Virus record (IMG/VR): IMGVR_UViG_3300036860_000231
Coordinates: 1-50,870 of that record
Length of the DNA: 50,870 nt
DNA from: a virus
Direction: 5' to 3' (one strand)
The notes beneath the pieces are model-generated. The model saw nothing but the letters and a program-made list of their open reading frames with translations, was not told the origin of the DNA and made no database searches. How positions within the stretch are numbered: the stretch's first letter is position 1; every line of letters starts with the position of its first letter. The translations under genes and the position numbers were made by a program. Of the stretch, positions 5,895 to 13,727 are shown in pieces.

Positions 5895-6233
5895 ATGACC
5901 GACCAGCCCGATCCTGAGCGTTCACTCTTCGGGATAAAGATCCACCAGCCCAGTGATGTGCTGAGGCCGGACGAGATCCTGCTTGTGTCGCCGGGGGAGG
6001 AACCAGGAAGCATCTCCGCCACACTGCTCAAGACCAGAGGATCGATGACAGCCATGAAGACGGTATGGGCCGTGCGGTACGGCAACTACGACCCCAGCGA
6101 GGTCATCGCCCTCTACGACAACGAGCAGGCCGCCAAGGCGCACGCCGCCATGAGCGACGATCCGCTCGAGGTCGAGGAGATGGAGGTCCGCAGCAAGCCG
6201 CCGCAACTCTCCGGTGATCCGCTCTCGACCTGA
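5895..6233 (+). CDS. Hypothetical acidic protein
   Basis: 112 aa. ATG preceded by GGAGGAA at a good distance. The second half (MKTVWAVRYGNYDPSEVIAL, then AAKAHAA) resembles small phage proteins that begin with this strand-helix pattern. A second start at that internal Met (about 6055) is possible but has a weaker ribosome site. Last gene before the terminator. Function unknown. Confidence 0.65.
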   Translation: MTDQPDPERSLFGIKIHQPSDVLRPDEILLVSPGEEPGSISATLLKTRGSMTAMKTVWAVRYGNYDPSEVIALYDNEQAAKAHAAMSDDPLEVEEMEVRSKPPQLSGDPLST

Positions 6234-6244
6234 CCCCGGACGCG

Positions 6245-6296
6245 AAGAAGACCCCGACCGGGGCCTCTGCAGGCTGCTGCCGGTCGGGGTCTTCTT
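6245..6296. terminator. Bidirectional terminator between convergent operons
   Basis: Perfect 17-bp arms (6245-6261 and 6280-6296) with an 18-base loop. The arms have A-rich and T-rich outer ends (AAGAAG / CTTCTT), so either strand gives a stable stem. Lies between the rightward accessory operon and the end of the leftward late genes. The 6297-6466 stretch shows no convincing gene. Confidence 0.8.
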
Positions 6297-6466
6297 GTGT
6301 TGCTGGCGGGGAGCTGGGATTGTTCGGTGGCCGGTGCCCGCGCACAACGTCCTTCGCACTACTTGCATCCACCTTGGCCCGGCGCGTCAGCCTCTGGTGG
6401 GGCGATCCCTGGTCGGCCGACCTCCCAGCTCCCCTTTTCTCTCTATGGGAATCTCTGTCCAGAATT

Positions 6467-6685
6467 CTACTTCAACGGCGTGACGATGTCCTTCTGCTCG
6501 GCCGGGGGCAGCTTCGCGGTCGGGGTCACGAGCTGTCGTGCGAACCCGCCAGCGATGAGCAGGACCACCCCGGCGATCTCGCTGGCCTGCTGCGGATCAA
6601 CCTTGATGGCGTATTTGGCGGCGACCCAGCTGATGATGGCCGCGAGCGCCGCGACCACAATTGGTTCACGTGCGATTGGATTCAT
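6467..6685 (-). CDS. Holin-like small membrane protein
   Basis: 72 aa with two hydrophobic segments (residues about 10-28 and 35-52) joined by a short turn containing QQASE, and a polar tail. Size, topology and place at the end of the lysis region fit a class II holin or a holin partner. ATG overlaps the stop of the gene upstream (ATGA). Last gene of the leftward late transcript. Confidence 0.6.
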   Translation of the reverse strand: MNPIAREPIVVAALAAIISWVAAKYAIKVDPQQASEIAGVVLLIAGGFARQLVTPTAKLPPAEQKDIVTPLK

Positions 6686-6927
6686 GATGGCCGGCCAGCG
6701 CCGACCGTGGCCGGCAGGTCCAGGGCCGCCCGGACGAAGCAGTCCTTAGCCTCCAGCAGCTTCCGCAGCCCGGTCGTCAGCTCCGGACCGTCCGGCAGCT
6801 CACGGACCATCGCCGCGGCTAGTTCGTAGTTGTCGGCGGAGATGGTCCGCATCGGCTCGGGCAGATGGTCGAAGGTGAAGTAGCGGACGATGTTGACGGT
6901 GGCCGGGTGGCGGCCCTCAAGGTCCAT
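6682..6927 (-). CDS. Conserved small phage protein next to the holin-like gene
   Basis: 81 aa. The pattern NIVRYFTFDHLPEPMRTIS, then LPDGPELTTGLRKLLEAKDC, is one I associate with a family found beside holins in phages of Actinobacteria. Helical, soluble. GAGGAA before the ATG at 6927. Likely part of lysis timing by position; the mechanism is not known. Confidence 0.65.
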   Translation of the reverse strand: MDLEGRHPATVNIVRYFTFDHLPEPMRTISADNYELAAAMVRELPDGPELTTGLRKLLEAKDCFVRAALDLPATVGAGRPS

Positions 6928-7423
6928 TGGTGGTTCCTCCCCACTGTCGTAGGAATGCGATCTGGAGCCGCCGGGCCCCGGCGGCCGTGACGCCCGGCTT
7001 GCAGAGTGCCGCGTGCAGGCCTGTCTCCGCCCGGTCCTTGCCCTCGAACTGTCCCCGCGCCTGCGGCCACAGGTTCTCCACCTGGTTACCACCACCGCCG
7101 GACAGGGGCAGGAGATGGTCGATCTCGCCCGGGTTGTGTTGGAGGCCGTAGCGTGCGAGGACCTGGCGGCGCCGCGTCGCCCACTGCGCGCTTGACAACT
7201 CCCGGCGAATCCTGGTCGCCTGTCCACGCACGCAGATTACTGTCGGGTCGCTGGTGCGGATCATGCCGGGGGTGAGGCACGGACTCGGGCGGCCGCGGGC
7301 CAGATAGACCGCAGGCGGCGCGCAACTGGCCACCGCGGTCGTGGCCGGCGTGGCCGATCGGTCGCCTAGCTGGCAGCCCGCAAGGATCAGGACCGCGACC
7401 AGGAGCAGACCCCAGCGCCTCAT
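6917..7423 (-). CDS. Lipoprotein with HNH-like nuclease domain
   Basis: 168 aa. A lipoprotein signal peptide ends in the lipobox LAGC (Cys17). The C-terminal half reads RYGLQHNPGEIDHLLPLSGG, then GNQVENLWPQ, the signature of extracellular HNH-type proteins (IDHLxPLxxGG...NLWPQ). D and H of that motif and the following N are present; several Cys pairs could form disulfides. The product should be anchored outside the membrane. Start ATG at 7423 overlaps the preceding stop (ATGA). It could cut incoming phage DNA (superinfection exclusion) or host DNA after lysis; both are inference. Confidence 0.7.
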   Translation of the reverse strand: MRRWGLLLVAVLILAGCQLGDRSATPATTAVASCAPPAVYLARGRPSPCLTPGMIRTSDPTVICVRGQATRIRRELSSAQWATRRRQVLARYGLQHNPGEIDHLLPLSGGGGNQVENLWPQARGQFEGKDRAETGLHAALCKPGVTAAGARRLQIAFLRQWGGTTNGP

Positions 7424-7773
7424 GACACCTTGGCGATCACGAGGTCGTGGCATTCACAGAGGCACGACGTCCCGTCGTTGCCGCACGGCTCGTGGTTGTC
7501 CCCGAACTTCTCCCAGCGGTTGCGGCAGTTGAGGCTGCGCATGGTCTCCTGCGCATGCTGCTCGCCACGTCGGCGCCCTTCCCTGATCCGCTGTTCCCGC
7601 AGCCGGGCCCGCTCGGCCACGTCGGCCGGATAGTCGATCATGCTGGCATCACCTCCATGACCAACACGAAAACAGGTGAGCTGCGTGTGGACAGCGTCAG
7701 GGTCGTCGAGGCGGCCACCGCAAGAACATGAGGTCCCTGGCGGCATCTCCCGCAGCGTCGTCGGCGGGTTCAT
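7420..7773 (-). CDS. Cys-rich hypothetical protein
   Basis: 117 aa. Two Cys clusters, CSCGGRLDDPD near the N-terminus and CGNDGTSCLCECH near the C-terminus, flank an Arg/Glu-rich helix. It looks like a zinc-bound two-knuckle protein. Its first six residues (MNPPTT) and the underlying 20 bases are identical to those of the next upstream gene. A second start with a strong GGAGGTGAT site exists at the internal MIDYPADV. Confidence 0.6.
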   Translation of the reverse strand: MNPPTTLREMPPGTSCSCGGRLDDPDAVHTQLTCFRVGHGGDASMIDYPADVAERARLREQRIREGRRRGEQHAQETMRSLNCRNRWEKFGDNHEPCGNDGTSCLCECHDLVIAKVS

Positions 7774-7774
7774 G
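7755..7774. repeat. Gene-start repeat, copy A
   Basis: 20-bp perfect direct copy of 8090-8109 that spans the start codon and the first six codons (MNPPTT). Confidence 0.9.
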
Positions 7775-8108
7775 CTGGTATCCACTTTCCTTCCCGGATG
7801 AATCCGTGGTCGCCGCAGGAGCACAGCAGCGACGGGCTGAGGGTGAGCGGCTCCCAAGACTCGACCGTCCACCGCGACTTGTCGGGGAAGACTCGTCGTG
7901 CGGTCTCGCTGTCGAAGAAGATCGCGCCCTCGCACAATTCGCCGTCGGCCTTGCGGTGCGCGATGATCGCGCCGATCCACTTGACGTCGGGCAGGTCGGC
8001 GTATTGCGGGTTGAGTTCCCGATCAGGTGCCCAGGTGGTATAGCGCAGCATGTGATCGTGGCCGAGGTCGAGGGAGTCGCTCACCTGCGGCGTCGTCGGC
8101 GGGTTCAT
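7770..8108 (-). CDS. DUF6527-like protein
   Basis: 112 aa ending in a Cys-rich motif of the type C-x-CGDHGFIREGKWIPA, preceded by WTVESWEPLTLSPSL. This tail matches what I know of the DUF6527 family, small zinc-binding proteins common in phages and genomic islands, of unknown function. ATG at 8108, ATGA-coupled to the next gene. Lies between the endolysin and the lysis-end genes. Confidence 0.6.
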   Translation of the reverse strand: MNPPTTPQVSDSLDLGHDHMLRYTTWAPDRELNPQYADLPDVKWIGAIIAHRKADGELCEGAIFFDSETARRVFPDKSRWTVESWEPLTLSPSLLCSCGDHGFIREGKWIPA

Positions 8109-8109
8109 G
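8090..8109. repeat. Gene-start repeat, copy B
   Basis: Perfect 20-bp copy of 7755-7774 at the start of the neighbouring gene. Confidence 0.9.
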
Positions 8110-8157
8110 GCACGGACCTGTGGGCTTGATGCTGGATCGGTGCGCCGAGACGTCCGA

Positions 8158-8340
8158 TCATGACGCGACCTTTGCTCGGTCAGCCAGCACCCTGAGCAGG
8201 TAGTCGGCCAAGCGCCGCAGGGCCTCATCCGAATAGCGAGTGGTGTCGATCGGTGGCGGCACAGGACAGCGGTGCTCATCTGTCCACGTCAGACCGCAGG
8301 ATGAACAGACGATGTTGAGCACTCGTTTCCCCTCACTCAT
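8158..8340 (-). CDS. Small zinc-knuckle protein
   Basis: 60 aa: VCSSCGLTWTDEHRC is a likely zinc knuckle, followed by a Pro linker and an amphipathic helix (RRLADYLLRVLADR). ATG overlaps the endolysin stop (ATGA). Typical of the coupled small genes of this phage. Function unknown. Confidence 0.65.
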   Translation of the reverse strand: MSEGKRVLNIVCSSCGLTWTDEHRCPVPPPIDTTRYSDEALRRLADYLLRVLADRAKVAS

Positions 8341-9398
8341 GGCGCAACCTTCGGCCCGAACGTGACGCTGATCACACCGCCGGTGTCGGTGGAGACCCCG
8401 ACGATCTCGAGCTGCCCGGCGACCAGCGCGGCGATCGCGGCCGGGTCAACCGTCTGCCCGACCTTGCCGGCCAGCGTGTCCAGCCGGGTGGAGATGTCGG
8501 ACAGCCCGGCGGCGAGGTCCTGACGGGTCCGCTCGATGTTGTTGGGGTGGGTGTCCGGCTGGGGAGGGTCAGTGGTGGCGTCCCCACGGATCACCGTCCC
8601 GAATCCGTTGCTCACTGTGGTAGTGAGCGCGGCGAACTTGCCATCCAGATATGTCTTGGTTTCTGCGTCCAACGTGATGTCCTCCTGTTGGCCGAGCAGC
8701 TGCGCCCGGAGCTGGTCCAGGGTGCCGTAGAAGCAGTTCGCGTCGACGTTGCCGCTCACCCCGGCCACCGTCGACGAGCTCGTGTATTGCAGCCACGCCA
8801 GCGACTTGAACCCGAACTCGAGCGGCGGCTTGTTGGCGAACAGCTTCGCCTCGGTCCACGGCGCCGACAGGTAGTGGGAGGGCGCCCAGGGGCAGTTCGC
8901 CAAGGCCCTGCCCGCGGCAGTGTAGCCGTGCTGCCGCATCCACCAGGCCGGGACGTAGGCGACCGGCCAGCGGCCGATCCGCTGATGGATCCTGATGGCG
9001 TACCGGTCGACCTGGTCGATGGTCGGGTGGCGGCCGTCGCTGTAGTTCTCGGCGTCCAGCATCACCAGCACCGAACGGGGATTGGTGACCGAAGCGATCT
9101 CGTCGATGAGGAAGTCGGCGCCCGCCTCGACCGGCTCGGCGAGGCCGACGACCCCGTACGCGCCGGGGACCGGGATCTTGCCGAGCATGTGGCTCAGGTT
9201 GGTGCGGCCGAGGTCGTCGTGGACGCCCATCCCGACGGTCATCCGCGCGAGCGCGAACCGGTAGGGGGTTTTGGCGACCGCGGTCCAGTCGATGCCGCCC
9301 TGATAGGCGCTGACGTCGATGCCGAGGGTGATCGCCACAGCTTCTCCCCAAGTGGTATCCCAGACATCCGTCCAGGTGTCGGCGAACAGGTCGCTCAT
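8337..9398 (-). CDS. Endolysin, GH25 muramidase
   Basis: 353 aa. After a Trp-rich leader (ADTWTDVWDTTW), residues 24-230 form a GH25 (Chalaropsis-type lysozyme) barrel: GIDVSAYQGGIDW with catalytic-site Asp28, and VMLDAEN with Asp115 and Glu117. The last 120 residues have helices and a beta end, possibly a wall-binding or oligomerisation domain. It should cut MurNAc-GlcNAc bonds of peptidoglycan. No signal peptide, so it needs a holin. The Trp-rich leader resembles the end of the tail protein at 14310, so a virion-bound role is also possible. Confidence 0.85.
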   Translation of the reverse strand: MSDLFADTWTDVWDTTWGEAVAITLGIDVSAYQGGIDWTAVAKTPYRFALARMTVGMGVHDDLGRTNLSHMLGKIPVPGAYGVVGLAEPVEAGADFLIDEIASVTNPRSVLVMLDAENYSDGRHPTIDQVDRYAIRIHQRIGRWPVAYVPAWWMRQHGYTAAGRALANCPWAPSHYLSAPWTEAKLFANKPPLEFGFKSLAWLQYTSSSTVAGVSGNVDANCFYGTLDQLRAQLLGQQEDITLDAETKTYLDGKFAALTTTVSNGFGTVIRGDATTDPPQPDTHPNNIERTRQDLAAGLSDISTRLDTLAGKVGQTVDPAAIAALVAGQLEIVGVSTDTGGVISVTFGPKVAP

Positions 9399-9508
9399 CA
9401 GCCGGTCCAGGTCAGCGTGGGAGGCAGACGGGATGGCCAGGGTTGGCGGTGCTCTGCGGCACCCGACACCTCGACGCTGCCGAGCAGCTTAGATGCGTCA
9501 ACTGTCAC
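9398..9508 (-). CDS. 36-aa small protein before the endolysin
   Basis: GTG start with GAGGAG nine bases upstream, stop overlapping the endolysin ATG (TGATG). Begins TVDASKLLGSVEVSG and ends RLPPTLTWTG. The good start signals and exact coupling argue that it is real. It resembles a short tail-protein fragment, and may be the remnant of a larger gene or a coupling peptide. Confidence 0.5.
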   Translation of the reverse strand: MTVDASKLLGSVEVSGAAEHRQPWPSRLPPTLTWTG

Positions 9509-9521
9509 CCATCAGGACTCC

Positions 9522-9917
9522 TCAGTGCGGCAGACAGGCCGGATGCAGGGTACTGCTCGGGTGCGTCGTGCTCTGCGGCACTCGGCACCGGGTTGTCGTG
9601 GTCACCCCGACCGTGGTGCTTGTGACCGTGGCCGGTGGCGGCCCAGTCGTGGGTGGTGGCATCACCACAACGATCCCCGACGACCCCGCTGGTCCAGGCG
9701 GCCCGGGCGGTCCCTGGGCTCCCGGCGCCCCAGTCACCGTCGGCACGGTCGAACTCGGCAGCGTGGACAATGCCCGGCCGGTCGTGGGCGGTTGGGTGCT
9801 GGCTGGCGGCCGCGTCGTCGAGGTCGGGACGGTCGGCTCGAACACCTTCGAGCTGACCGTGACAGCCGCGATAAATGCTGCGGTGGCGATCAGACCGAGG
9901 ATCACCGTCCATCTCAT
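9522..9917 (-). CDS. Membrane-anchored Thr/Pro-rich protein with collagen-like stretch
   Basis: 131 aa. An N-terminal membrane segment or signal anchor (residues 4-22) is followed by a low-complexity Thr/Ser/Pro region with a short collagen-like run (GPPGPPGPAG) and more Thr/Pro. Probably exposed outside the membrane in an extended shape. ATGA-coupled to the coiled-coil membrane gene before it. May act in lysis as a spanin-like spacer or change the envelope; neither is shown. Confidence 0.6.
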   Translation of the reverse strand: MRWTVILGLIATAAFIAAVTVSSKVFEPTVPTSTTRPPASTQPPTTGRALSTLPSSTVPTVTGAPGAQGPPGPPGPAGSSGIVVVMPPPTTGPPPATVTSTTVGVTTTTRCRVPQSTTHPSSTLHPACLPH

Positions 9918-10249
9918 GGGGGCTCCCCATTAGGAGTCGCAATGCCCTCGCGGTGCAGCGCGTCCTCGAGCTGGCGGATCCATCGGCGCAGCGCCTGCTC
10001 ACGGGTCCGTGCGGCCTCCATGTCAGCTTCGAGGGTGGCGACCCGCCGGTTGCAGTTCTCAATCCGGCGTTGCGCCTCCGTGATGCCAGCCTGGTAGAGG
10101 TCTCTGGCCGCGTTGAACGCCTCGCGGACCTCATCTTTGCTGGCCTTGGATGCGGCCTGCCGGCGGGCCGCGCCAGCCTGTGCGTATACCAGGATGCCCG
10201 GGATGATGCCGACCATCGCGACCAGGATGCCCGGCAGCCAGGCAGGCAT
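9914..10249 (-). CDS. Membrane protein with long coiled coil (lysis region)
   Basis: 111 aa. One N-terminal span (PAWLPGILVAMVGIIPGILV), then about 75 residues of heptad-like charged helix. Common layout of small lysis-region proteins (holin accessory or i-spanin-like). GAGGATT precedes the ATG. Next to two other membrane proteins and the endolysin. Confidence 0.6.
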   Translation of the reverse strand: MPAWLPGILVAMVGIIPGILVYAQAGAARRQAASKASKDEVREAFNAARDLYQAGITEAQRRIENCNRRVATLEADMEAARTREQALRRWIRQLEDALHREGIATPNGEPP

Positions 10250-10253
10250 GGTG

Positions 10254-10697
10254 TTAATCCTCTGGGAATGGGAGGCCAGCAGCGCACACGCTCACGATGC
10301 CCCCCAAGATCAAGAACGTCATCGTCGCGCGGATCACGGCCACGCCGACGGCCGGCCAGGTCGCCAGGGTCAGCGCGGCCCACACCAGCTTCCACGAGAT
10401 CGCCAGACCGAACGCGAGGCGGTCGTCCCGTATCCACACCTGAATCCCGCAGACCACGCCGATCCCGCCGATGACCAGTGCCCACACCCATAACGGCGCG
10501 ACCCTGATGATGATTTGGTAGGTCGGCGCGACCTTGAGCGTCTTCGCGGAAGTCGGGTCCAGCAGCGAGTACGCCCACACCAGGTCGAGGAGTGACAGCA
10601 GCCCGAGGAACGCGCCGCGGTAGCCGATCCGGCGGGCCGCCCGGTGCGCCACCATGGCGGCCCGGTGGTCGAGGTCGAGGAACCGCTCGCGGATCAT
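10254..10697 (-). CDS. Multi-span membrane protein
   Basis: 147 aa with four hydrophobic spans (starting near residues 25, 58, 85 and 115) and basic ends. The ATG at 10697 starts 5 bases after the stop of the tail-fibre-like gene. Candidate holin by size and location, though larger than most. The region has three membrane proteins, so the actual holin cannot be chosen from sequence alone. Confidence 0.6.
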   Translation of the reverse strand: MIRERFLDLDHRAAMVAHRAARRIGYRGAFLGLLSLLDLVWAYSLLDPTSAKTLKVAPTYQIIIRVAPLWVWALVIGGIGVVCGIQVWIRDDRLAFGLAISWKLVWAALTLATWPAVGVAVIRATMTFLILGGIVSVCAAGLPFPED

Positions 10698-10701
10698 CGC
10701 T

Positions 10702-11256
10702 CTACTGCTTCGATGACCAGCGGATGGACAAGTAGGTCCGGTCCGCGCCGGTCGCAAGCGTCCCCGCGGTCCCACCGGTGTCAAAGTAGGCGAACAGCTC
10801 CACATAGTCCCCGCTGGTGAGCGGGAAGTCGGTGCTCCGGCCGATCGAGGTGACCAGCCCACCACCAGCGCCGTTCTGGGTGGTCAGCAGCACCCGCGTC
10901 CCCGAGGCGACGTTCCCGGCGGCGTTCTGCCGGACCTGAAGCTGGAACGCCGTGTTGCCGAGCGTGTTCGAACTGGAGACTTGGCAGTGGACCGTGTAGA
11001 TGCCGGTCTCGCGGGCGAACACGCGGCTGTTGTTGGTGACGGTATCGTGGCCGGTCACCGAGTAGGGGTCATACAGCTCGCCGCCGAGGGAGATGAGCGT
11101 CCACACCCCGTTGGTCAGGGTGGTCCCGGCGGTGTGATAGGCGTACACCCGCGGGGGGGCAAGCAGGAAGTTCCCCAGGTCGCGGATCTCCCGGTTCAGA
11201 TCAGAATCAGCGACCAGAGAAGCGGCCGCCCAAGTCTGCGGGGCAGGAACAGCCAA
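10702..11256 (-). CDS. Tail-tip protein with C1q/TNF-like jelly-roll domain
   Basis: 184 aa. A short N-terminal part (MAVPAPQTWAAASLVADSDLNREIRDLGNFLLAPP) is typical of actinophage distal tail proteins. The rest is a beta-sandwich (GIYTVHCQVS, TAFQLQVRQNAAG, GDYVELFAYFDTGG) of the C1q/TNF type seen at receptor-binding tips. Likely trimeric and virion-exposed. Downstream of the GH26-like tail protein in the same transcript. Confidence 0.65.
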   Translation of the reverse strand: MAVPAPQTWAAASLVADSDLNREIRDLGNFLLAPPRVYAYHTAGTTLTNGVWTLISLGGELYDPYSVTGHDTVTNNSRVFARETGIYTVHCQVSSSNTLGNTAFQLQVRQNAAGNVASGTRVLLTTQNGAGGGLVTSIGRSTDFPLTSGDYVELFAYFDTGGTAGTLATGADRTYLSIRWSSKQ

Positions 11257-11282
11257 GTCTCACCTACCAGGTAGGATCAGGA

Positions 11283-13643
11283 TTAAGCCGGCTCGTAAAG
11301 AAAGCCGCATCTTTGCCCAGTAGAAGCGGCGGCGGTCGAAAGCAAACCGATGGTCCATCCGATGCCCAAGTAGCTGGTCGCTGAGGCGGTGTAGGTCTTA
11401 CTTCCATATACCCCGGCGGCATGCGTAGCGCCGTCGTCGGTGACCACGCCGGCGACCCGGCCATCGGCGGTGCCGGTGGGGAACGCCACGGCCCGCTGTG
11501 CCTCCCCGCCCGGCAGCGTCCACGAACTCGTGAGCCCGCCCGGGTTGTCGCGGGTGAACGCGGCGGAGATGACAAGGTCGGCGGCGCCGGTGGTGGTCGC
11601 GTTCGGAGTGACAACCGTGGCCGAATCAGCGTTCTTGGTGGATGACTGGTCGATATCCACCAGGGCGAGCTGGTCGGTGCCGGAGTAGGCGACCAGCTGG
11701 ATCGACCCGTGCGCGTTCACGGGGGTGCTATCAGTTGCACTCACCACCGTGTTCAATGCAATGGTGCTGCCGGAGTCGCCGGCGGCGGCAGTCTTGCGGT
11801 ACAGGCGGCTCACCAACTCCCCAGCGCCGGCGGCGAGCAGCCTTGAGTCGACCGCGGTCCACCCGGTCGGGGCGGTCAGGACCGCGCTGGTGCCGGAAGG
11901 GCCCATCCACGTGTCGGTGGCCAGGCCCATGTCATCCAGGTACAGGTCGTAGGTTTGCGCGACCGAGCTGGCCAGCCCGAAGTTGTAGGACACCCCAGCG
12001 GCGGCCATCGTGAACGCAGTCGAATCAACCGGCCCCTCGTCAACGGTCGTCTCGGCCGCCCCGCCCGCGTTGGTGTTCTCGAAGATCTTGACCGTGACCG
12101 TGGTCGTCGACCCGTTCCAGACCGCCTTCCATTCGATCCGATTCCACACGTTGGCGGCCGGGGTGATCGTGGAGGTGTAGCGGGTCGCGCCGGCGGTCAG
12201 GTCACGGACGATCACCTTCCCGGCGGTATCCAATCCGATGCCCCAGTTACTGCCGGTGGTGGGGTTCTGCTGCATCAGCCGGGTGATCTGGGGTGGCAGC
12301 GCGGTCCGGTAGTAATACAGCCGGCCGTAGTAGGTGCTCGGCGAGCCGAATGCAGTACTCCAGGTTGTGCGTGAGGTGGACTGCGCTGTGAGGGTGTAGT
12401 GGATCGACGTGGTCCCCGAGTGAGCCTGCGTGCTCGAGTACACCGGATTGGGGGTCGTGCTCAGCGAATCCCACGGGTTCGATCCCGCCGAGTTCGAATT
12501 GCCGGTGGTCACATTGGCGAGGTTGGTGCCCTCCCCGGCGTTCTTCAAACCGACGCGAGTGCACGTGTGGAACAGCAGCATCCCGTCGCCGGCCTGCACC
12601 GTGGCCGGGATCACCAGCGTCTGGCTGGCCGAATTGCTGTACGCCTTGGTTGCGTCATCCCGGAAGGAGCCCTGGTTGACCGGCGGCGGGTTCAAGCTCA
12701 TATCCGGGTTGAAGAACGAGTCGCCCGCCAGCGCCTTGTACCCGTCCAGGGTGGTGGTGGAGCTGTTGAGGCACTCGCTGGCGTTGGCCGACCCATTGAA
12801 GTACACGGCCGCCTTGATGATGTCGTAGGGGGGGCTTTTCAGCAGCGCCCGCATATCCGCGAAGAACTGCGCCTTCGCGTTCGGCTGCCCGCTGACCTCC
12901 CGCTTGCCCCATTCGGCCATCATCATCGGCTTGGTGTGACTGCCGCTCTTGGTGACCGTCGCCCAGTTCACCATCGGATATTTGGTGCTAAGGACGTACT
13001 CGGCGGTGTCACTGGCCGAGGTGTTGCCGTAGGGGTCGAACCCGATCCAATCCACATACGCGTCGCCCGGATACAGCGCGTTCATCCGGGTTGGGAACTG
13101 GGTCTGGTATCCGGATGGCTTGAACACCCAGATGACGTTGGTGGCGCCCTGGGCCACAAAGACGTTGTGGATGTGCTGCGCCGCGCTCGCGTATTCCGCG
13201 TCGGTGCCGTAGGTGCCGCCACCCTCAGTCGAGCTGGCGTTCATCTCGTTGTGGAACGCCAGGAAGAACTTGGACCCGAAGTCCCGCATCGCCTGCGCGG
13301 TCGGGATCACATAGGACGCGTCGTAGACGCCGGCGGCGATGTCGGGCCAGCGGAACTGCGTCGTCGTCCCGAAGATCCGGGGAGTCCAGTGGATCAGCAG
13401 CAGCCGACCCTCCGCCGCCATCGTCGCCTCACCACCACTGGCCGCGAACGAGGTGGTGAAGTCGTTCCAGTCATGGTAGGCGCTGGCCACGTTGAGGATG
13501 CCGTTCGTGGCGGCGGTCCGGTCGATCAGAGTCTCGTGGTTGCGGAGCCGGGTGAGATCCGAGGTGGCGGCGTCGCAGGAGCTGGACGGGTAGCCACCGA
13601 ATAGGCAGCCGCTACTCGGAACCAAGATGCTGGACAGGCTCAC
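11283..13643 (-). CDS. Tail protein with GH26-like glycoside hydrolase domain
   Basis: 786 aa. Residues 1-320 read as a TIM-barrel hydrolase of the GH26 (endo-mannanase) type: LLIHWTPRIF, FLAFHNEMN with Glu133 as acid/base, YVDWIGFDPYG, and KPMMMAEWGKR with Glu244 as nucleophile. Residues about 340-365 and 575-785 look like one beta-sandwich domain split by a LamG-like insert (about 385-560). GTG start at 13643 with AGAGGAG. Expected to sit at the tail tip and cut a host surface polysaccharide. Substrate unknown; mannan-type linkages are the family's usual target. Confidence 0.75.
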   Translation of the reverse strand: MSLSSILVPSSGCLFGGYPSSSCDAATSDLTRLRNHETLIDRTAATNGILNVASAYHDWNDFTTSFAASGGEATMAAEGRLLLIHWTPRIFGTTTQFRWPDIAAGVYDASYVIPTAQAMRDFGSKFFLAFHNEMNASSTEGGGTYGTDAEYASAAQHIHNVFVAQGATNVIWVFKPSGYQTQFPTRMNALYPGDAYVDWIGFDPYGNTSASDTAEYVLSTKYPMVNWATVTKSGSHTKPMMMAEWGKREVSGQPNAKAQFFADMRALLKSPPYDIIKAAVYFNGSANASECLNSSTTTLDGYKALAGDSFFNPDMSLNPPPVNQGSFRDDATKAYSNSASQTLVIPATVQAGDGMLLFHTCTRVGLKNAGEGTNLANVTTGNSNSAGSNPWDSLSTTPNPVYSSTQAHSGTTSIHYTLTAQSTSRTTWSTAFGSPSTYYGRLYYYRTALPPQITRLMQQNPTTGSNWGIGLDTAGKVIVRDLTAGATRYTSTITPAANVWNRIEWKAVWNGSTTTVTVKIFENTNAGGAAETTVDEGPVDSTAFTMAAAGVSYNFGLASSVAQTYDLYLDDMGLATDTWMGPSGTSAVLTAPTGWTAVDSRLLAAGAGELVSRLYRKTAAAGDSGSTIALNTVVSATDSTPVNAHGSIQLVAYSGTDQLALVDIDQSSTKNADSATVVTPNATTTGAADLVISAAFTRDNPGGLTSSWTLPGGEAQRAVAFPTGTADGRVAGVVTDDGATHAAGVYGSKTYTASATSYLGIGWTIGLLSTAAASTGQRCGFLYEPA

Positions 13644-13674
13644 AGTCGCACTCCTCTATGATGGGGCGCGACAC

Positions 13675-13719
13675 GGCGTGGCAAGGCTAGGCCGGGCGAG
13701 GCAAGGCTGGGCATGGCAG
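13675..13719. repeat. Phased GGCNN pentanucleotide repeat
   Basis: Nine consecutive in-phase GGCNN units (GGCGT, GGCAA, GGCTA, GGCCG, GGCGA, GGCAA, GGCTG, GGCAT, GGCAG) in the 84-bp gap between two tail genes. The gap has no coding sign. Confidence 0.85.
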
Positions 13720-13727
13720 GCATGGCC

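Noticed and set aside
5078-6458. Recurring TCTCTGTCCA-like decamer at about 5078, 5204 and 6448
   Set aside because: Too short and without constant position to genes; expected by chance at this number of comparisons.
6297-6466. Gene in the gap after the bidirectional terminator
   Set aside because: Open frames there overlap the hairpin or the holin-like gene antisense and have no ribosome site.
8547-13604. Long rightward open frames opposite tail genes (for example 8547-10097 and 12399-13604)
   Set aside because: They lie fully antisense to well-supported leftward genes, lack ribosome sites and have Arg/Gly/Ala-rich shadow composition caused by high GC at third positions.
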